Below, one piece after another: positions 14,901-22,458 of a stretch of 30,775 bases of DNA. The first letter of the stretch is position 1. Each line of letters begins with the position of its first letter. Location: IMG/VR virus record IMGVR_UViG_3300024320_000025, positions 1-30,775 of that record; one strand, given 5' to 3'. Under the pieces are notes generated by a model that did not search any database, was not told the origin of the DNA, and saw only the letters and a list, made by a program, of their open reading frames with translations. Both the position numbers and the translations under genes were made by a program. The stretch is from a virus.

Positions 14901-15601
14901 AGGAGTGTAGTAGAAAGGTAATCAGCAACCCCACTACCTGTCTCAGCCCACGTAGCTTCACTACTGAAGAGACCTGCCATACCTTCATAGATAGCGTAAG
15001 CCTTACCTACCTTAAGCATAGCCTCAGGGTTTTCCTTGGCGTCCATAAGGTAGTCAGCCTCACTGATAGCACGTACAGAGTTACCCGCTGCGTTACCACG
15101 GCGGTTCTCAAGGAACATCTCTACGACCTCAGCTCGGTCTTTGTTGCTCACAGCCGAACGACCGTACCGATCCTTTACAAAGTCAAAGATAGGGTTGTAC
15201 AGCTCAGGGCGTTCAATAAGATCATTCTCTGAATAGGAGCCAGGTTCAACACCTGAAGGGAGAAGACCATTAAAGGGAGTACCGCTGTCCTCTGGGGCTT
15301 CCCTACGGATCATCCCTGGGTTCTCAGATAGTAGATCATCAATAGACAAAGGAGTCTTTTCCTCTGAGACTTCCCTGCGGATCATTCCTGGGTTCTCAGC
15401 TATTAGATCATCAATAGACAAAGGAGTCTTTTCCTCTGGGACTTCCCTACGGATCATCCCTGGGTTCTTAGATACTAGATCATCAGTAGACAAAGGAGGT
15501 AACGCCTCGGCACTCTTCCCGATAACGTCCTCTTCCTCCCCGAACCTACCTCTCTCCTTAGCCACATTGACTGGTTTGAAAGTGTCTTGAAGGGAACTCA
15601 T
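11903..15601 (-). CDS. Large internal virion protein (T7 gp16-like role)
   Basis: A 1232-residue protein, last gene of the structural arm and close in length to the T7 gp16 ejection protein. The N-terminal region has three tandem 24-residue repeats with the core SIDDL..ENPGMIRRE (residues 36-107). Residues about 215-390 are Ala/Gly-rich with amphipathic stretches that could insert into membranes. The rest is mostly helical. I see no lytic transglycosylase motif, and a separate lysozyme gene lies three genes upstream. The internal or ejection role is inferred from position, size and composition. The start codon overlaps the previous stop (TAATG). Confidence 0.7.
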   Translation of the reverse strand: MSSLQDTFKPVNVAKERGRFGEEEDVIGKSAEALPPLSTDDLVSKNPGMIRREVPEEKTPLSIDDLIAENPGMIRREVSEEKTPLSIDDLLSENPGMIRREAPEDSGTPFNGLLPSGVEPGSYSENDLIERPELYNPIFDFVKDRYGRSAVSNKDRAEVVEMFLENRRGNAAGNSVRAISEADYLMDAKENPEAMLKVGKAYAIYEGMAGLFSSEATWAETGSGVADYLSTTLLDPINLVGGIVGKAVGGTAIRTGTKTAQTIAQKEVAKQLIKGASREVAKKAGTSVLKKAGAAAAVEGAQEVAEFSAKMAANKGIQRVLTKAGLKEIAATTAVDAVANAGTEFLYQRSLLETGVQDEISKGAVGIAALSAMAMGGIQAGVVAKRGFTNTALVSETVQKADPKKIAADLEKSLREWADQAPEGEVAWLTKVKNGEQITPEDTDFFIDLLLGRTGKETAEEGAEEAPRLRGLAEIMHEGGYFYVKRTDDDTMSNWISDFMREELDQDAIDSLVGTVGIPKGQMTVEAFSDAFANRMNESARMMNSVGQVAKRLDTNLKDLNLNDFMEEALGHNLIADIVPQAERFKGKGAFLANVTESQNKFIRSLVSHPSTSMLNLVGYSGAAAIDAATDITMALYKGNVGILKSVLKGADSGKSELFVAKQLLLSVKDRVKFAMDPDMTHAAFKSALLRSTGGLDTLDRTLAGGIDVVQSVDAMSRMGGKAGRVQGNLDTWINGVQHATFVHAQDSFTKSQEYVSQMNKMLRTKFGKEWDEFYSDPNAIKIMATKEYKQLELDAVMRTQENIFSKSYKDNSKLGQVAGMIEDARNIPGLGFMIPFGKFFNNTIDFGIKHTPLLNIAAKKTGKYADKSFLELNARGAVAAGLVYGMAQDEDENRRNGLGLYDELVDGVVISQQYDYPISLFKAASRVAAYNMAGEDVPAEIITQIGKDFGGGGLTRNLNKTTAEFADFGAALLAGELKQAGVEGITIASDITAQALSGFLRPYQPIDTAIGLATGANQRPKDVAQGNKFVGNSLRYIDTTTSFLLGKSDPPKVSSATGEMDQMSTAAFGGARTPMLTNLQRVMNVVGVDQWGLNSGLSKDKKGMIPEAVNEYQRQVYLAMEDWAAAKMNNEAFLKAPGDVQKMHYEDQVKKVRKEAMFMLVARYNGPQDTLGAQYDIMSKHSVEAVKEALTELELGDDLGALNLAQVSIVRSQLETADFIKRMEAPAATYD
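15281..15496 (-). repeat. Three tandem 72-bp coding repeats
   Basis: Three copies in the 5' end of the 1232-residue gene encode PLSTDDLVSKNPGMIRREVP, PLSIDDLIAENPGMIRREVS and PLSIDDLLSENPGMIRREAP plus four residues each. The nucleotide copies are near-identical in parts, which suggests recent duplication. A weaker related motif (NDLIERPEL) follows. Confidence 0.9.
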
Positions 15602-17358
15602 TAACGTGACCTTCCTGTGTTACGGCGAGCTCTTGCGTCTAGTTCATCATCAGGTGTTCTGAGTACACGTCCTCTGCGATTATCCCAGTCCATAGCCTCT
15701 TCTGTTTGCTCGACTTCGGGACGTGAGTAATCCTTAGGACCGTCGGCTTTGTAAGTAACACGTGCAATAACATTCTCTACAACACCCTTAAGGACCTCAG
15801 GTGGGATTTGGATCTCAAGATCAGAGATAAGAACATTAAGGTCTTCCTTAAAGTAAGCCAACTCCTGCACGTTTGTTGGTTCGTAGACACCAAGGTCGAA
15901 GAGCTCCTCTTCAACAGCAACAACCTTCTCCTCAAGTGCTTCCCCTTCGAGAGCACCTTCGATACCACTTTCGATCTCTTCGATAGTCTGCGGCTCACGA
16001 ATAGGACGGTTGTCAGGGATAACTGTCTTAGGCTGTGCGCCTTCAGTCATAACTTCTTCGAACAGAGCATCAAGCTCAGGTACTGGTTTAAGAGATGTAT
16101 CTACATTGCTTACACTGAATCCACTCTCGTCTACACCACCAGCAGCTCCTTGCTCAGGTGCTACAGAACCTTGGGTAAGACCTTCAGGACCCTCTGCTGG
16201 TGCCTCTATTATTAAGATTTCATCACCTACCTTAGCCCGTCCTGTGAAACCATCCTTAATGGCGTCCGACAACTCCTGAGGAGTTGCGAAGGAGGTAGAC
16301 GACCCCCTCGATGCGCTAGGAGCTGTAACTACAGGTGCTGTACCTGTACCTCCACCAGGGGGTGTAACCACAGCTTCCTCAGAGGTGTAGGAACTACCAA
16401 TAACAGAGTTATCCAGAAGGTTATGTTTCTCAGCAGCAGCTTTACCGAACCCAAGCTTAGCCAACTTAGAAAGACCTTGAACACGAGTAGCTTTCTGCCC
16501 CAACATAGCAAGGGCTTGCTGGGTTTCTTCTCGGAGACCATCCGGTAGACCACTAAGGCTCCTAACCGCTTCTGTCTCAGTAGCTGCTTCCCAGAAACTC
16601 ATCTGCTTATCAAGGTCCTCCAAGTTAGTAGGGGTTCCTGTTTGTTGGAAGAGGTGTTTAGTAGGTTTGTAGTTCTTAAAAGCAACCAGACCTTTAGCAA
16701 AGCTTTTAGGGTCTGTGATACCTTCACCTGTAGTAAGCATCTCCAAAGCCTTTTGAGCTTCAGCTTCCCCTTGACCTTCGATAGTACCTGCGTACTTAAA
16801 GTACTTGGGGAGGTCTCCTAGAGTAACAGTGTTACCCTTTTGAGCCTGCGCTGTTATAAAAGCCATCATGGAGGCTTGTGTACCTGCGTCACCTTTAAGC
16901 ATCTTAAAGAACTCAGAGTCCTTCTGCTCTTCACTGAGGTTTTGGTACTCGTTGTGGTACATAGTTGCACCTTCAGTGATAGCTTCTGCTGACATCACCG
17001 TTGAACCACCTTTAGAACCACCTTTAGATGGGGTACCCCCTCCTAGTGATGATGCAAGACCAGGTGGCATAATCTCTATCAAGGCAAGCTGACGGTCAAT
17101 ATAAACAGACTCTTGAGCACGGGTATCTGCTCGCTCCGCCATCTTACGGTCAAAAGCTATTTGCTCTTGACGTGTCATGAACTCTTGTGTACGGAACGCG
17201 ACATCCTCTGAACGGTAACGCTCAGCCCGTGCAGTCTCCGACTCATACCGTGCATCTTGAATAGCTAGACGCTCTTTCTGAAGCTCTACAGCCTTATCCC
17301 GTTCTTTCTTCTCTGAGGCATCCTTGAAGCCTCGTGCCATACCACCCCAGAAACTCAT
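15601..17358 (-). CDS. Internal/structural virion protein
   Basis: A 585-residue protein. The N-terminal 80 residues are highly charged and probably coiled coil, a Gly/Ser-rich linker follows near 105-120, the middle is helical, and the C-terminal half is acidic with a basic end (ARARRNTGRSR). Its place between the lysozyme-containing block and the 1232-residue protein suggests an internal virion or ejection protein. Overlapping start and stop codons with both neighbours indicate co-translation. No family recognised. Confidence 0.66.
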   Translation of the reverse strand: MSFWGGMARGFKDASEKKERDKAVELQKERLAIQDARYESETARAERYRSEDVAFRTQEFMTRQEQIAFDRKMAERADTRAQESVYIDRQLALIEIMPPGLASSLGGGTPSKGGSKGGSTVMSAEAITEGATMYHNEYQNLSEEQKDSEFFKMLKGDAGTQASMMAFITAQAQKGNTVTLGDLPKYFKYAGTIEGQGEAEAQKALEMLTTGEGITDPKSFAKGLVAFKNYKPTKHLFQQTGTPTNLEDLDKQMSFWEAATETEAVRSLSGLPDGLREETQQALAMLGQKATRVQGLSKLAKLGFGKAAAEKHNLLDNSVIGSSYTSEEAVVTPPGGGTGTAPVVTAPSASRGSSTSFATPQELSDAIKDGFTGRAKVGDEILIIEAPAEGPEGLTQGSVAPEQGAAGGVDESGFSVSNVDTSLKPVPELDALFEEVMTEGAQPKTVIPDNRPIREPQTIEEIESGIEGALEGEALEEKVVAVEEELFDLGVYEPTNVQELAYFKEDLNVLISDLEIQIPPEVLKGVVENVIARVTYKADGPKDYSRPEVEQTEEAMDWDNRRGRVLRTPDDELDARARRNTGRSR

Positions 17359-17876
17359 GCTTTATCTCCTTTACGAGCCATAAGACCCTTAGGGGCCTCT
17401 TTGACTGTATCCATCTCAACTTCCTCTGGCATCGACATATCGTCTTCAACGTCAAGCTCAGGGCTTTCGTCCTCTACCTCCATGTCTAGTTCAGATAGTT
17501 TCTTAGCAGCTTTACGGCTATTGATCTGGTACCTAACAAGTTCACGCTTCTCGGTATCATCAGGGAAACCCTCTTCGTACTCGATACCTGCTTGTTTAGC
17601 GGAGGAGACTACAAACTCATGGATAATAGGTGCGATGATCATAGACACGTCAACACTGTGACGACCCTCCATCACAGCACCCCGTAGGAGGCCCTCAGTG
17701 ATCGTTACAACATCCATACCTAGTTCGAGGATATCGAACAAAGCTTCCATACGATCCTCTTCTGTGAGGCGCTCTAGATGCCACATAACAGCATCATCAG
17801 GGTTTGTCATCTCTGGTGGGTTTTCGTATGGAGCATTCTTTGGCTCCGCTGTAAGGCTTTGTCCTGGAAGGATCAT
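17355..17876 (-). CDS. Acidic virion-region protein, function unknown
   Basis: A 173-residue protein with a helical core (about 28-125) and an Asp/Glu/Met-rich tail ending in a short basic segment (LMARKGDKA). It lies between the tail lysozyme and the 585-residue protein with four-base overlaps on both sides. Probably structural or an assembly factor. Not recognised. Confidence 0.66.
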   Translation of the reverse strand: MILPGQSLTAEPKNAPYENPPEMTNPDDAVMWHLERLTEEDRMEALFDILELGMDVVTITEGLLRGAVMEGRHSVDVSMIIAPIIHEFVVSSAKQAGIEYEEGFPDDTEKRELVRYQINSRKAAKKLSELDMEVEDESPELDVEDDMSMPEEVEMDTVKEAPKGLMARKGDKA

Positions 17877-18631
17877 ACGCTGTACCTCTTATATTTAGTT
17901 ATACGATTTTCACGATGTTCTTTTGCTGGGCGAAGGAACTTGTCTACAATAGCGACAGCTGCATCGGAGGTGTTAGTTGCACCGTAGATATGCTCAGCAG
18001 CCCCCTTCTCAGTAGTAGCTAGTTCTTTCATCATAAAGTCTAGCTGGACATCTTCATTATCTACTGAGACACCCTTCTCTGCTGCAAAGGCTTCGAATGC
18101 TTTACGGCGTGGACCTGTCAGTTGGTATAGACCAAAGCCACCACGTGAGCCAGCTACGAGTGGGTTCTTCTCATTAACACCTGCATCAAAGCCAGACTCA
18201 TCTGCCATGTTCAATACAAAGGCTTCAGCAATATGTTCTGGGAGACCACGGGCTACCAACTTGCTCTTGATACGCTCAGGGGCTTCTCCAGTAGGGCGTG
18301 CTACATCTGAGTATGTCTTTGGACGTTTCTCACCGAGTGTACTGCCTGGACGTGCTTGTGGCCGAAGAGACTCATCAGGGGCGAGGTGTGTGTCTGGGTC
18401 AGTACCTTGGTTCATCTGACGCATAAGCTGCATACCGAGGCTAGTCTGACGTTCCTCACCACCTGTACCTGGACGGGCTTTAGGACGCATGAGGCCTTCC
18501 TGCTGGATACCCTTCTGTTGAGCAGCAGTAGGAGCTCCAAACTTAGAGTCACCACCATCTAGTTTGGCTAGACGTTCTTCTTCTGCAACTTGCTTACGGG
18601 CTTCTTCTAACTTCTTCTTATAGAATGACAT
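17873..18631 (-). CDS. Virion-associated lysozyme (phage tail lysozyme-type)
   Basis: A 252-residue protein. An N-terminal charged, linker-like region (1-115) carries a duplicated motif (RPKARPGTGGE and RPQARPGSTLGE, near residues 49-59 and 90-101). The C-terminal domain starts at about 120 and has LPEHIAEAFVLNMADESGFD with candidate catalytic Glu145, then GGFGLYQLTGPRRKAF and DVQLDFMMKEL, the pattern of tail lysozymes that open peptidoglycan during DNA entry. Its place among internal virion proteins fits a particle-borne enzyme rather than a lysis endolysin. Confidence 0.82.
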   Translation of the reverse strand: MSFYKKKLEEARKQVAEEERLAKLDGGDSKFGAPTAAQQKGIQQEGLMRPKARPGTGGEERQTSLGMQLMRQMNQGTDPDTHLAPDESLRPQARPGSTLGEKRPKTYSDVARPTGEAPERIKSKLVARGLPEHIAEAFVLNMADESGFDAGVNEKNPLVAGSRGGFGLYQLTGPRRKAFEAFAAEKGVSVDNEDVQLDFMMKELATTEKGAAEHIYGATNTSDAAVAIVDKFLRPAKEHRENRITKYKRYSV

Positions 18632-18643
18632 ATTCTTCTCCTA

Positions 18644-20449
18644 TCAACCGAACAGCAGGCGGCTAACTAGGTAACCCTTGCCTTCTTTGTCTGCTTGTGC
18701 GTTAGCTTGCCCTGTCTGCCATTCAGCAAGACTTACTTGTTTATCCGCCAAGAAGACACTAAGAGCTCTATCAGCTTCGTTCTCTGACTGACGGAAGGCG
18801 TAATCCATAATGTCACGTTCACGTTGCCACAGGGTGTCGACCATGTTCTGTGTCATTTGGTTGGTCTGCATAGCGGCATCGGCGTTAGCTTGGTTCTGGG
18901 CAGCTGTGTTGATGGTAGTAGCATTCTGACGCCACTGTGCATTAGCCTGTGCTACAATCAAAGCATTCTGCGCATTGAACTGATCACGTTGCACTTCCAT
19001 ACCAGCATTGAACTGTTGAACCTGCTGTGCCATAGTGGCAAAGAACTGGTTAGTCTGGTTCTCACTAGAGGCGTTGAATTGCTTAGCAGCGTTTTCAGCA
19101 GCCTGGTCACTAAAGATAGCTTGGATATTACTCTGTGCCTTAAACAACTCTGTTTGTTGAGCAAGGTCCATGTTCTTCATATCCATCTGGAGAAAGGCTT
19201 GTGCATTCATCACAGCAGCCTGTTGACGGTTACTCAGGTTCTGCATGTCCATCTGCGACATAGCAGCTGCATCAGCCATAACTTTAGCATTCTTAGCATT
19301 GAGGTTAGCTAAGTCTACTGTCTGCGCCATACGTGCGTTCTCTAGAGCGATCTGTTGCTCAGCTGTGAAGTTCATATTGGCGATATCAGAGACCTTAGCA
19401 GCGTTAGCTACTCGAGACTGGAAGTCCTGTGTAAACTTCATACCGAGGAAGTTAGCACGTTGCTCGGCTGCGAACATAGCAGTTTGCTGGCGGTTGGACA
19501 GGTTCTGTGACTCAAACTTAGCAAAGGTCTGTGCGTCTGCCATAGCGATAGGCATTGCAGACTCCATAGCGGCTTGGACCAAAGCTTGACCAGCCATACT
19601 AGAAGCACCAAGACCACGAGCAGCCATCTGAGCTGTCGCGTTACGAAGGGCTCCAGCGGCCCAAGGAGGAGGTGACCCAGCATCGAAGTCGGCCATCAGG
19701 TCTGACATCTGACCCTGTACTGTAGCTTGCTGAGATGGGTTAGCTGTAGCTGCTTGTACATCAAGAGCGGCATCAACAGCTGCCATATCGACAGCACTAC
19801 CTGAGATCATCTCACCAGTCTGAAGTGTACGCTGTGCAGCAGGTGCGACTACCTGAGACTGGGCTAGTTGCTCAGCACTGAGACCTAGGCTTGATAGTTG
19901 GCTAGTGTCTCCAGTTTGAGCCTGTACCATAGCTGAGGGGCCCACAGAGCCTTGTACAGCTTGAACTCCACTGGTTGCAGCAGCTACATCACCAGCAGCA
20001 ACAACAGGGTTGACAGAGGCTGCATTGAAAGCAGTGGGGTCTGTGATCTTAGGGGCATCCCCTGTCAGCTGACCTGTTGAACCATCAATTATGGTTCCAG
20101 GTGCATTCGGGTCTATTTCAACTACCTCAGCTTTAGTTGTCAGGCTACCAGGGTCTTCCATAGAAGCCAGTGCCATCTCTTGCTGAGCCTTGCTCATCTT
20201 TAACCGAGCTTCTTCAGCCTTACGTGCTTCTTCAGCTTTACGTGCTTCCTCAGCAGCTTTCTTAGCAGCAGCTTCCTCTGCGGCTTTCTTAGCGGCAGCT
20301 TCTTCAGCAGCAGCTTTCTTAGCAGCAGCTTCTTCTGCAGCAAGCTCCTCAGCTGTCTTAGGGACAGGAGCAGGATTACCACCACCTCCACCACCCCTAG
20401 CGATGTAGCTATTGAACCGTGTAGCAGGCATAAAAGGATTGTTAATCAT
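18644..20449 (-). CDS. Ala/Gln-rich coiled-coil internal virion protein
   Basis: A 601-residue protein. Residues 35-85 form an Ala/Lys/Glu repeat (EEAAAKKAAEE type), a TolA-like helical rod. The middle is low complexity. The rest (about 270-580) is very rich in Gln, Asn, Ala and Met with recurring NLSNRQQ and QMDM(Q/K)N motifs, suggesting long helices. It has no enzyme motif. Composition and position match internal virion proteins that build the ejection tube. The stop lies 13 bases before the lysozyme start, and the start overlaps the stop of the acyltransferase-like gene. Confidence 0.7.
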   Translation of the reverse strand: MINNPFMPATRFNSYIARGGGGGGNPAPVPKTAEELAAEEAAAKKAAAEEAAAKKAAEEAAAKKAAEEARKAEEARKAEEARLKMSKAQQEMALASMEDPGSLTTKAEVVEIDPNAPGTIIDGSTGQLTGDAPKITDPTAFNAASVNPVVAAGDVAAATSGVQAVQGSVGPSAMVQAQTGDTSQLSSLGLSAEQLAQSQVVAPAAQRTLQTGEMISGSAVDMAAVDAALDVQAATANPSQQATVQGQMSDLMADFDAGSPPPWAAGALRNATAQMAARGLGASSMAGQALVQAAMESAMPIAMADAQTFAKFESQNLSNRQQTAMFAAEQRANFLGMKFTQDFQSRVANAAKVSDIANMNFTAEQQIALENARMAQTVDLANLNAKNAKVMADAAAMSQMDMQNLSNRQQAAVMNAQAFLQMDMKNMDLAQQTELFKAQSNIQAIFSDQAAENAAKQFNASSENQTNQFFATMAQQVQQFNAGMEVQRDQFNAQNALIVAQANAQWRQNATTINTAAQNQANADAAMQTNQMTQNMVDTLWQRERDIMDYAFRQSENEADRALSVFLADKQVSLAEWQTGQANAQADKEGKGYLVSRLLFG

Positions 20450-20871
20450 CAGAAAGTCCTTCTGTGTAGTCTATTTCTATTATAAAACCTACGGAAGTGG
20501 ACCTTCGTGGTTCCGTACAGCTCTCTATGTTCTTGTCTTATAGCCTTCATCACCTTAGAGGCGTGACCATAAGGAGTTATAAACTCGATACCCCATAGTT
20601 GGTAATCAGAGCCAGGGTTCTCTAGTTGATAGTCCTCATCTGTAGGAGAGTACTTATCCTCTAGGAATAGGTTGGCTTTGGTAGGTGATAACCAACACCA
20701 TGTGACCAATCCTATTGGCTTAGTGCCTTGGTAGTAGAATCTTATTCTATTGTTATTGATAGGGAGGAGGAGGTAGGAGATAATCTCTTGAGGCGTATAC
20801 TTAGCATGTACATCTCCTTTAGTTAGTAACTCTAAGCCATCCCCTATAGCCTTATACTTATCTATATACAT
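20449..20871 (-). CDS. HlyC-like toxin-activating lysine acyltransferase homologue
   Basis: A 140-residue protein resembling RTX toxin acyltransferases (HlyC, a GNAT-like fold). Comparable blocks are GDVHAKY (His22, aligned with HlyC His23), KPIGLVTWCWLS (HlyC has PVAYCSWANLS), NLFLEDKY and LWGIEFITPYG (HlyC WFIDWIAPFG). The second catalytic residue of HlyC, Asp92, is Glu96 here. HlyC acylates toxin lysines from acyl-ACP; a phage enzyme might acylate a virion protein. A longer frame begins at TTG 20931, but that TTG is the -35 box of a perfect promoter, so ATG 20871 with GGGGG 11 bases upstream is preferred. Confidence 0.66.
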   Translation of the reverse strand: MYIDKYKAIGDGLELLTKGDVHAKYTPQEIISYLLLPINNNRIRFYYQGTKPIGLVTWCWLSPTKANLFLEDKYSPTDEDYQLENPGSDYQLWGIEFITPYGHASKVMKAIRQEHRELYGTTKVHFRRFYNRNRLHRRTF

Positions 20872-20880
20872 ATGTATATA
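20863..20880. repeat. 18-bp perfect palindrome over a start codon
   Basis: TATATACATATGTATATA is self-complementary. Its central CATATG contains the preferred start codon of the acyltransferase-like gene (20869-20871 on the minus strand). It may be an operator, an mRNA hairpin hiding the start, or an AT-rich chance event. Confidence 0.8.
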
Positions 20881-20882
20881 TA

Positions 20883-20922
20883 CCCCCGGAAACCTTAAGT
20901 TAATTATACATGTTTCCAGGGG
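20883..20922. repeat. 11-bp inverted repeat spanning a -10 box
   Basis: The arms CCCCCGGAAAC (20883-20893) and GTTTCCAGGGG (20912-20922) pair at 11 positions with one G.T, around an 18-base centre that holds the -10 box of the minus-strand promoter. There is no T-run on either side, so an operator is more likely than a terminator. Confidence 0.8.
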
Positions 20923-20931
20923 TTCTGTCAA
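20903..20931 (-). promoter_or_regulatory. Consensus sigma70 promoter inside the structural arm
   Basis: Read on the minus strand: TTGACA (20931-20926), exactly 17 bases, TATAAT (20908-20903), a full-consensus promoter. It lies between the two-TM gene and the acyltransferase-like gene and would drive the block of internal virion proteins down to 11903. Confidence 0.85.
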
Positions 20932-20960
20932 GTACTTTATTCACTTTGGTATAATTAACA

Positions 20961-21326
20961 TCAGTAATGGTTAGGGTCCTGACTGTTTAGGAAGCCACCA
21001 AGCATATCAGCAAGTTCACGCTTAGCTGGGTTGTCTGACTTCTTATGACGCTTCAGTCTGTTAGTTGTAGTCATCTCTCTTGGAAACTCAGTGAACAGGA
21101 TTGTACATACCGTGAAGTTATGTAAAGCGTTTATAACACTGAAGGCGAAGACGAGTGGCATCGTAATGACACCCCATACTCCTTTATCGTATCCATTACG
21201 TAGGAGAAGGTAACCAAAACTATAGAGTGTATAGACTGGTAGGATCAACGGACCTAAAAGCAGAAATGCACAGGTGCGCCAGAAGCCAATGATACGTGTC
21301 TCTGCGTAGTGGTGCTCTGATGACAT
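20961..21326 (-). CDS. Two-TM membrane protein, function unknown
   Basis: A 121-residue protein with hydrophobic segments at about 17-42 and 52-77, the first being FWRTCAFLLLGPLILPVYTL, and a basic C-terminus (NRLKRHKKS). It begins on the TAATG overlap with the S74 fibre gene and ends just before the internal promoter. It could be a holin or a membrane-modifying protein, since no other holin is seen, but this is a guess from topology alone. Confidence 0.62.
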   Translation of the reverse strand: MSSEHHYAETRIIGFWRTCAFLLLGPLILPVYTLYSFGYLLLRNGYDKGVWGVITMPLVFAFSVINALHNFTVCTILFTEFPREMTTTNRLKRHKKSDNPAKRELADMLGGFLNSQDPNHY

Positions 21327-22153
21327 TACACTGCCTCCAATGCTGCTAGTCGTGTTTCCATGTCGTCAATCTTTGTGAGTGCCTCCTGCAGTGCAGCAGT
21401 CAGCAATGGAACAATCTTGCTTTGGTCAATGCCTTGGTAGTCAGGAACGCTGCGAGTGCTTATTACAGCCTCTGTTACAACATTTCCATCATCATCAAGA
21501 ACAGCAGGAGTGACTTCATACTCTTCATCACGCATGGCGTCTTTCGTACCTGTGACAGCCTCAGGGATAACTGCCTGCACCTCATGGGCGAGGAAGCCAT
21601 CGACACGAGTACCGTCTGAAATCCACTCAAAGTTCACTGGCTTGAGAGCTTGGATACGAGCAGATGCACCTGTCATTGGCTGTGCGTCAGTCTTTAGGCG
21701 GTAGTCTGAGGATGTGCCATAAGCTGTCGCCGATCCTGCTGTTGTGATTTTACCAACAACACCATTGCCGTTCATAAACTCAATTTGAGTGGCTGTAGTG
21801 TTAACAGTAACTGACTGCTTCACCCAAGAGTTATTACTGTCTGCTTCAACATAATATGTCCATCCATTGTTGCTGGGGTCTGCCGTTACAGGAGTATTGA
21901 GGTGGACATTACCGCTGCTGTCGATGCGCATGCGTTCTGAGCCGTTGGTGTTAAAACCCATACCCGTAACACCTTGACGCAGTATACCGCTGCTGCCCTC
22001 AAGGAAATACCCGCCACCGTCTCCCGTTGAAGCAAGTATATTACCATCCGTCACTAACTTTTCCGTAGGCGAACTCGTGCCAATCCCGACATTACCGCTG
22101 CTGTCTACATCAAGGCCGTTACTAAGGTCAGCTGTATCTCTTGCTTTAGACAT
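21326..22153 (-). CDS. Tail fibre protein with S74 intramolecular chaperone
   Basis: A 275-residue protein. It starts MSKARDTADLSNGL with short beta repeats (DSSGNVGIGTSSP, DSSGNVHLNT) typical of fibre shafts. The C-terminal part (about 145-275) is a peptidase S74 chaperone: TSSDYRLK with Ser149 and Lys154 five residues apart as in the endosialidase dyad, then FLAHEVQAVIPEAV and a terminal coiled coil. The chaperone helps the trimer fold and is then cut off before the Ser. It is preceded by a 46-base gap. Confidence 0.9.
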   Translation of the reverse strand: MSKARDTADLSNGLDVDSSGNVGIGTSSPTEKLVTDGNILASTGDGGGYFLEGSSGILRQGVTGMGFNTNGSERMRIDSSGNVHLNTPVTADPSNNGWTYYVEADSNNSWVKQSVTVNTTATQIEFMNGNGVVGKITTAGSATAYGTSSDYRLKTDAQPMTGASARIQALKPVNFEWISDGTRVDGFLAHEVQAVIPEAVTGTKDAMRDEEYEVTPAVLDDDGNVVTEAVISTRSVPDYQGIDQSKIVPLLTAALQEALTKIDDMETRLAALEAV

Positions 22154-22199
22154 CGGTCGTGCCTCCCTCGTTACGCATTGTAAATGCTACCGTCATAGC

Positions 22200-22457
22200 T
22201 TATACCCCTGCTTGCTGTGCAGCGAGATGAGCAGCGTAAGCAGCCTTAACCTCGTCTGTGTGAACTGCGGCAGCAATCGCTTGTACTTCAGCACTCTCAC
22301 CTGACACATCTGCATCTGGTGCAACGACATGGCGTGAGAAGCTGCGGCTGATCTCTACACCGTCACGTTCAATGACTGTGGCTGTTCTGACTTGGATAAA
22401 CTTATGAGCCGAAACGATCTCAATCTTATCCTGTTCTGTTCTTTCGGTTAATGCCAT
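22200..22457 (-). CDS. Small tail-region protein, function unknown
   Basis: An 85-residue protein with a beta-rich N-terminus (KIEIVSAHKFIQVRTATVIE, DGVEISRSFSRHVV) and an Ala-rich helical C-terminus. Small proteins of this look recur in fibre clusters of marine phages, perhaps as assembly factors. It lies between the HNH gene and the S74 fibre gene. Confidence 0.62.
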   Translation of the reverse strand: MALTERTEQDKIEIVSAHKFIQVRTATVIERDGVEISRSFSRHVVAPDADVSGESAEVQAIAAAVHTDEVKAAYAAHLAAQQAGV

Positions 22458-22458
22458 A

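Noticed and set aside
11903-15601. Lytic transglycosylase domain in the 1232-residue protein, as in T7 gp16
   Set aside because: No convincing catalytic Glu motif (ES-type with a following GLMQ-like segment) was seen; a separate lysozyme gene is present at 17873-18631.
20190-20408. GCT/TTC-rich repeated DNA as a CRISPR-like or satellite array
   Set aside because: It is the coding sequence of an Ala/Lys/Glu helical rod; the units are irregular and have no spacers.
20941-20960. Plus-strand TATAAT upstream of 20961
   Set aside because: No -35-like hexamer lies 16-18 bases upstream, and the nearest plus-strand frames are shadows.
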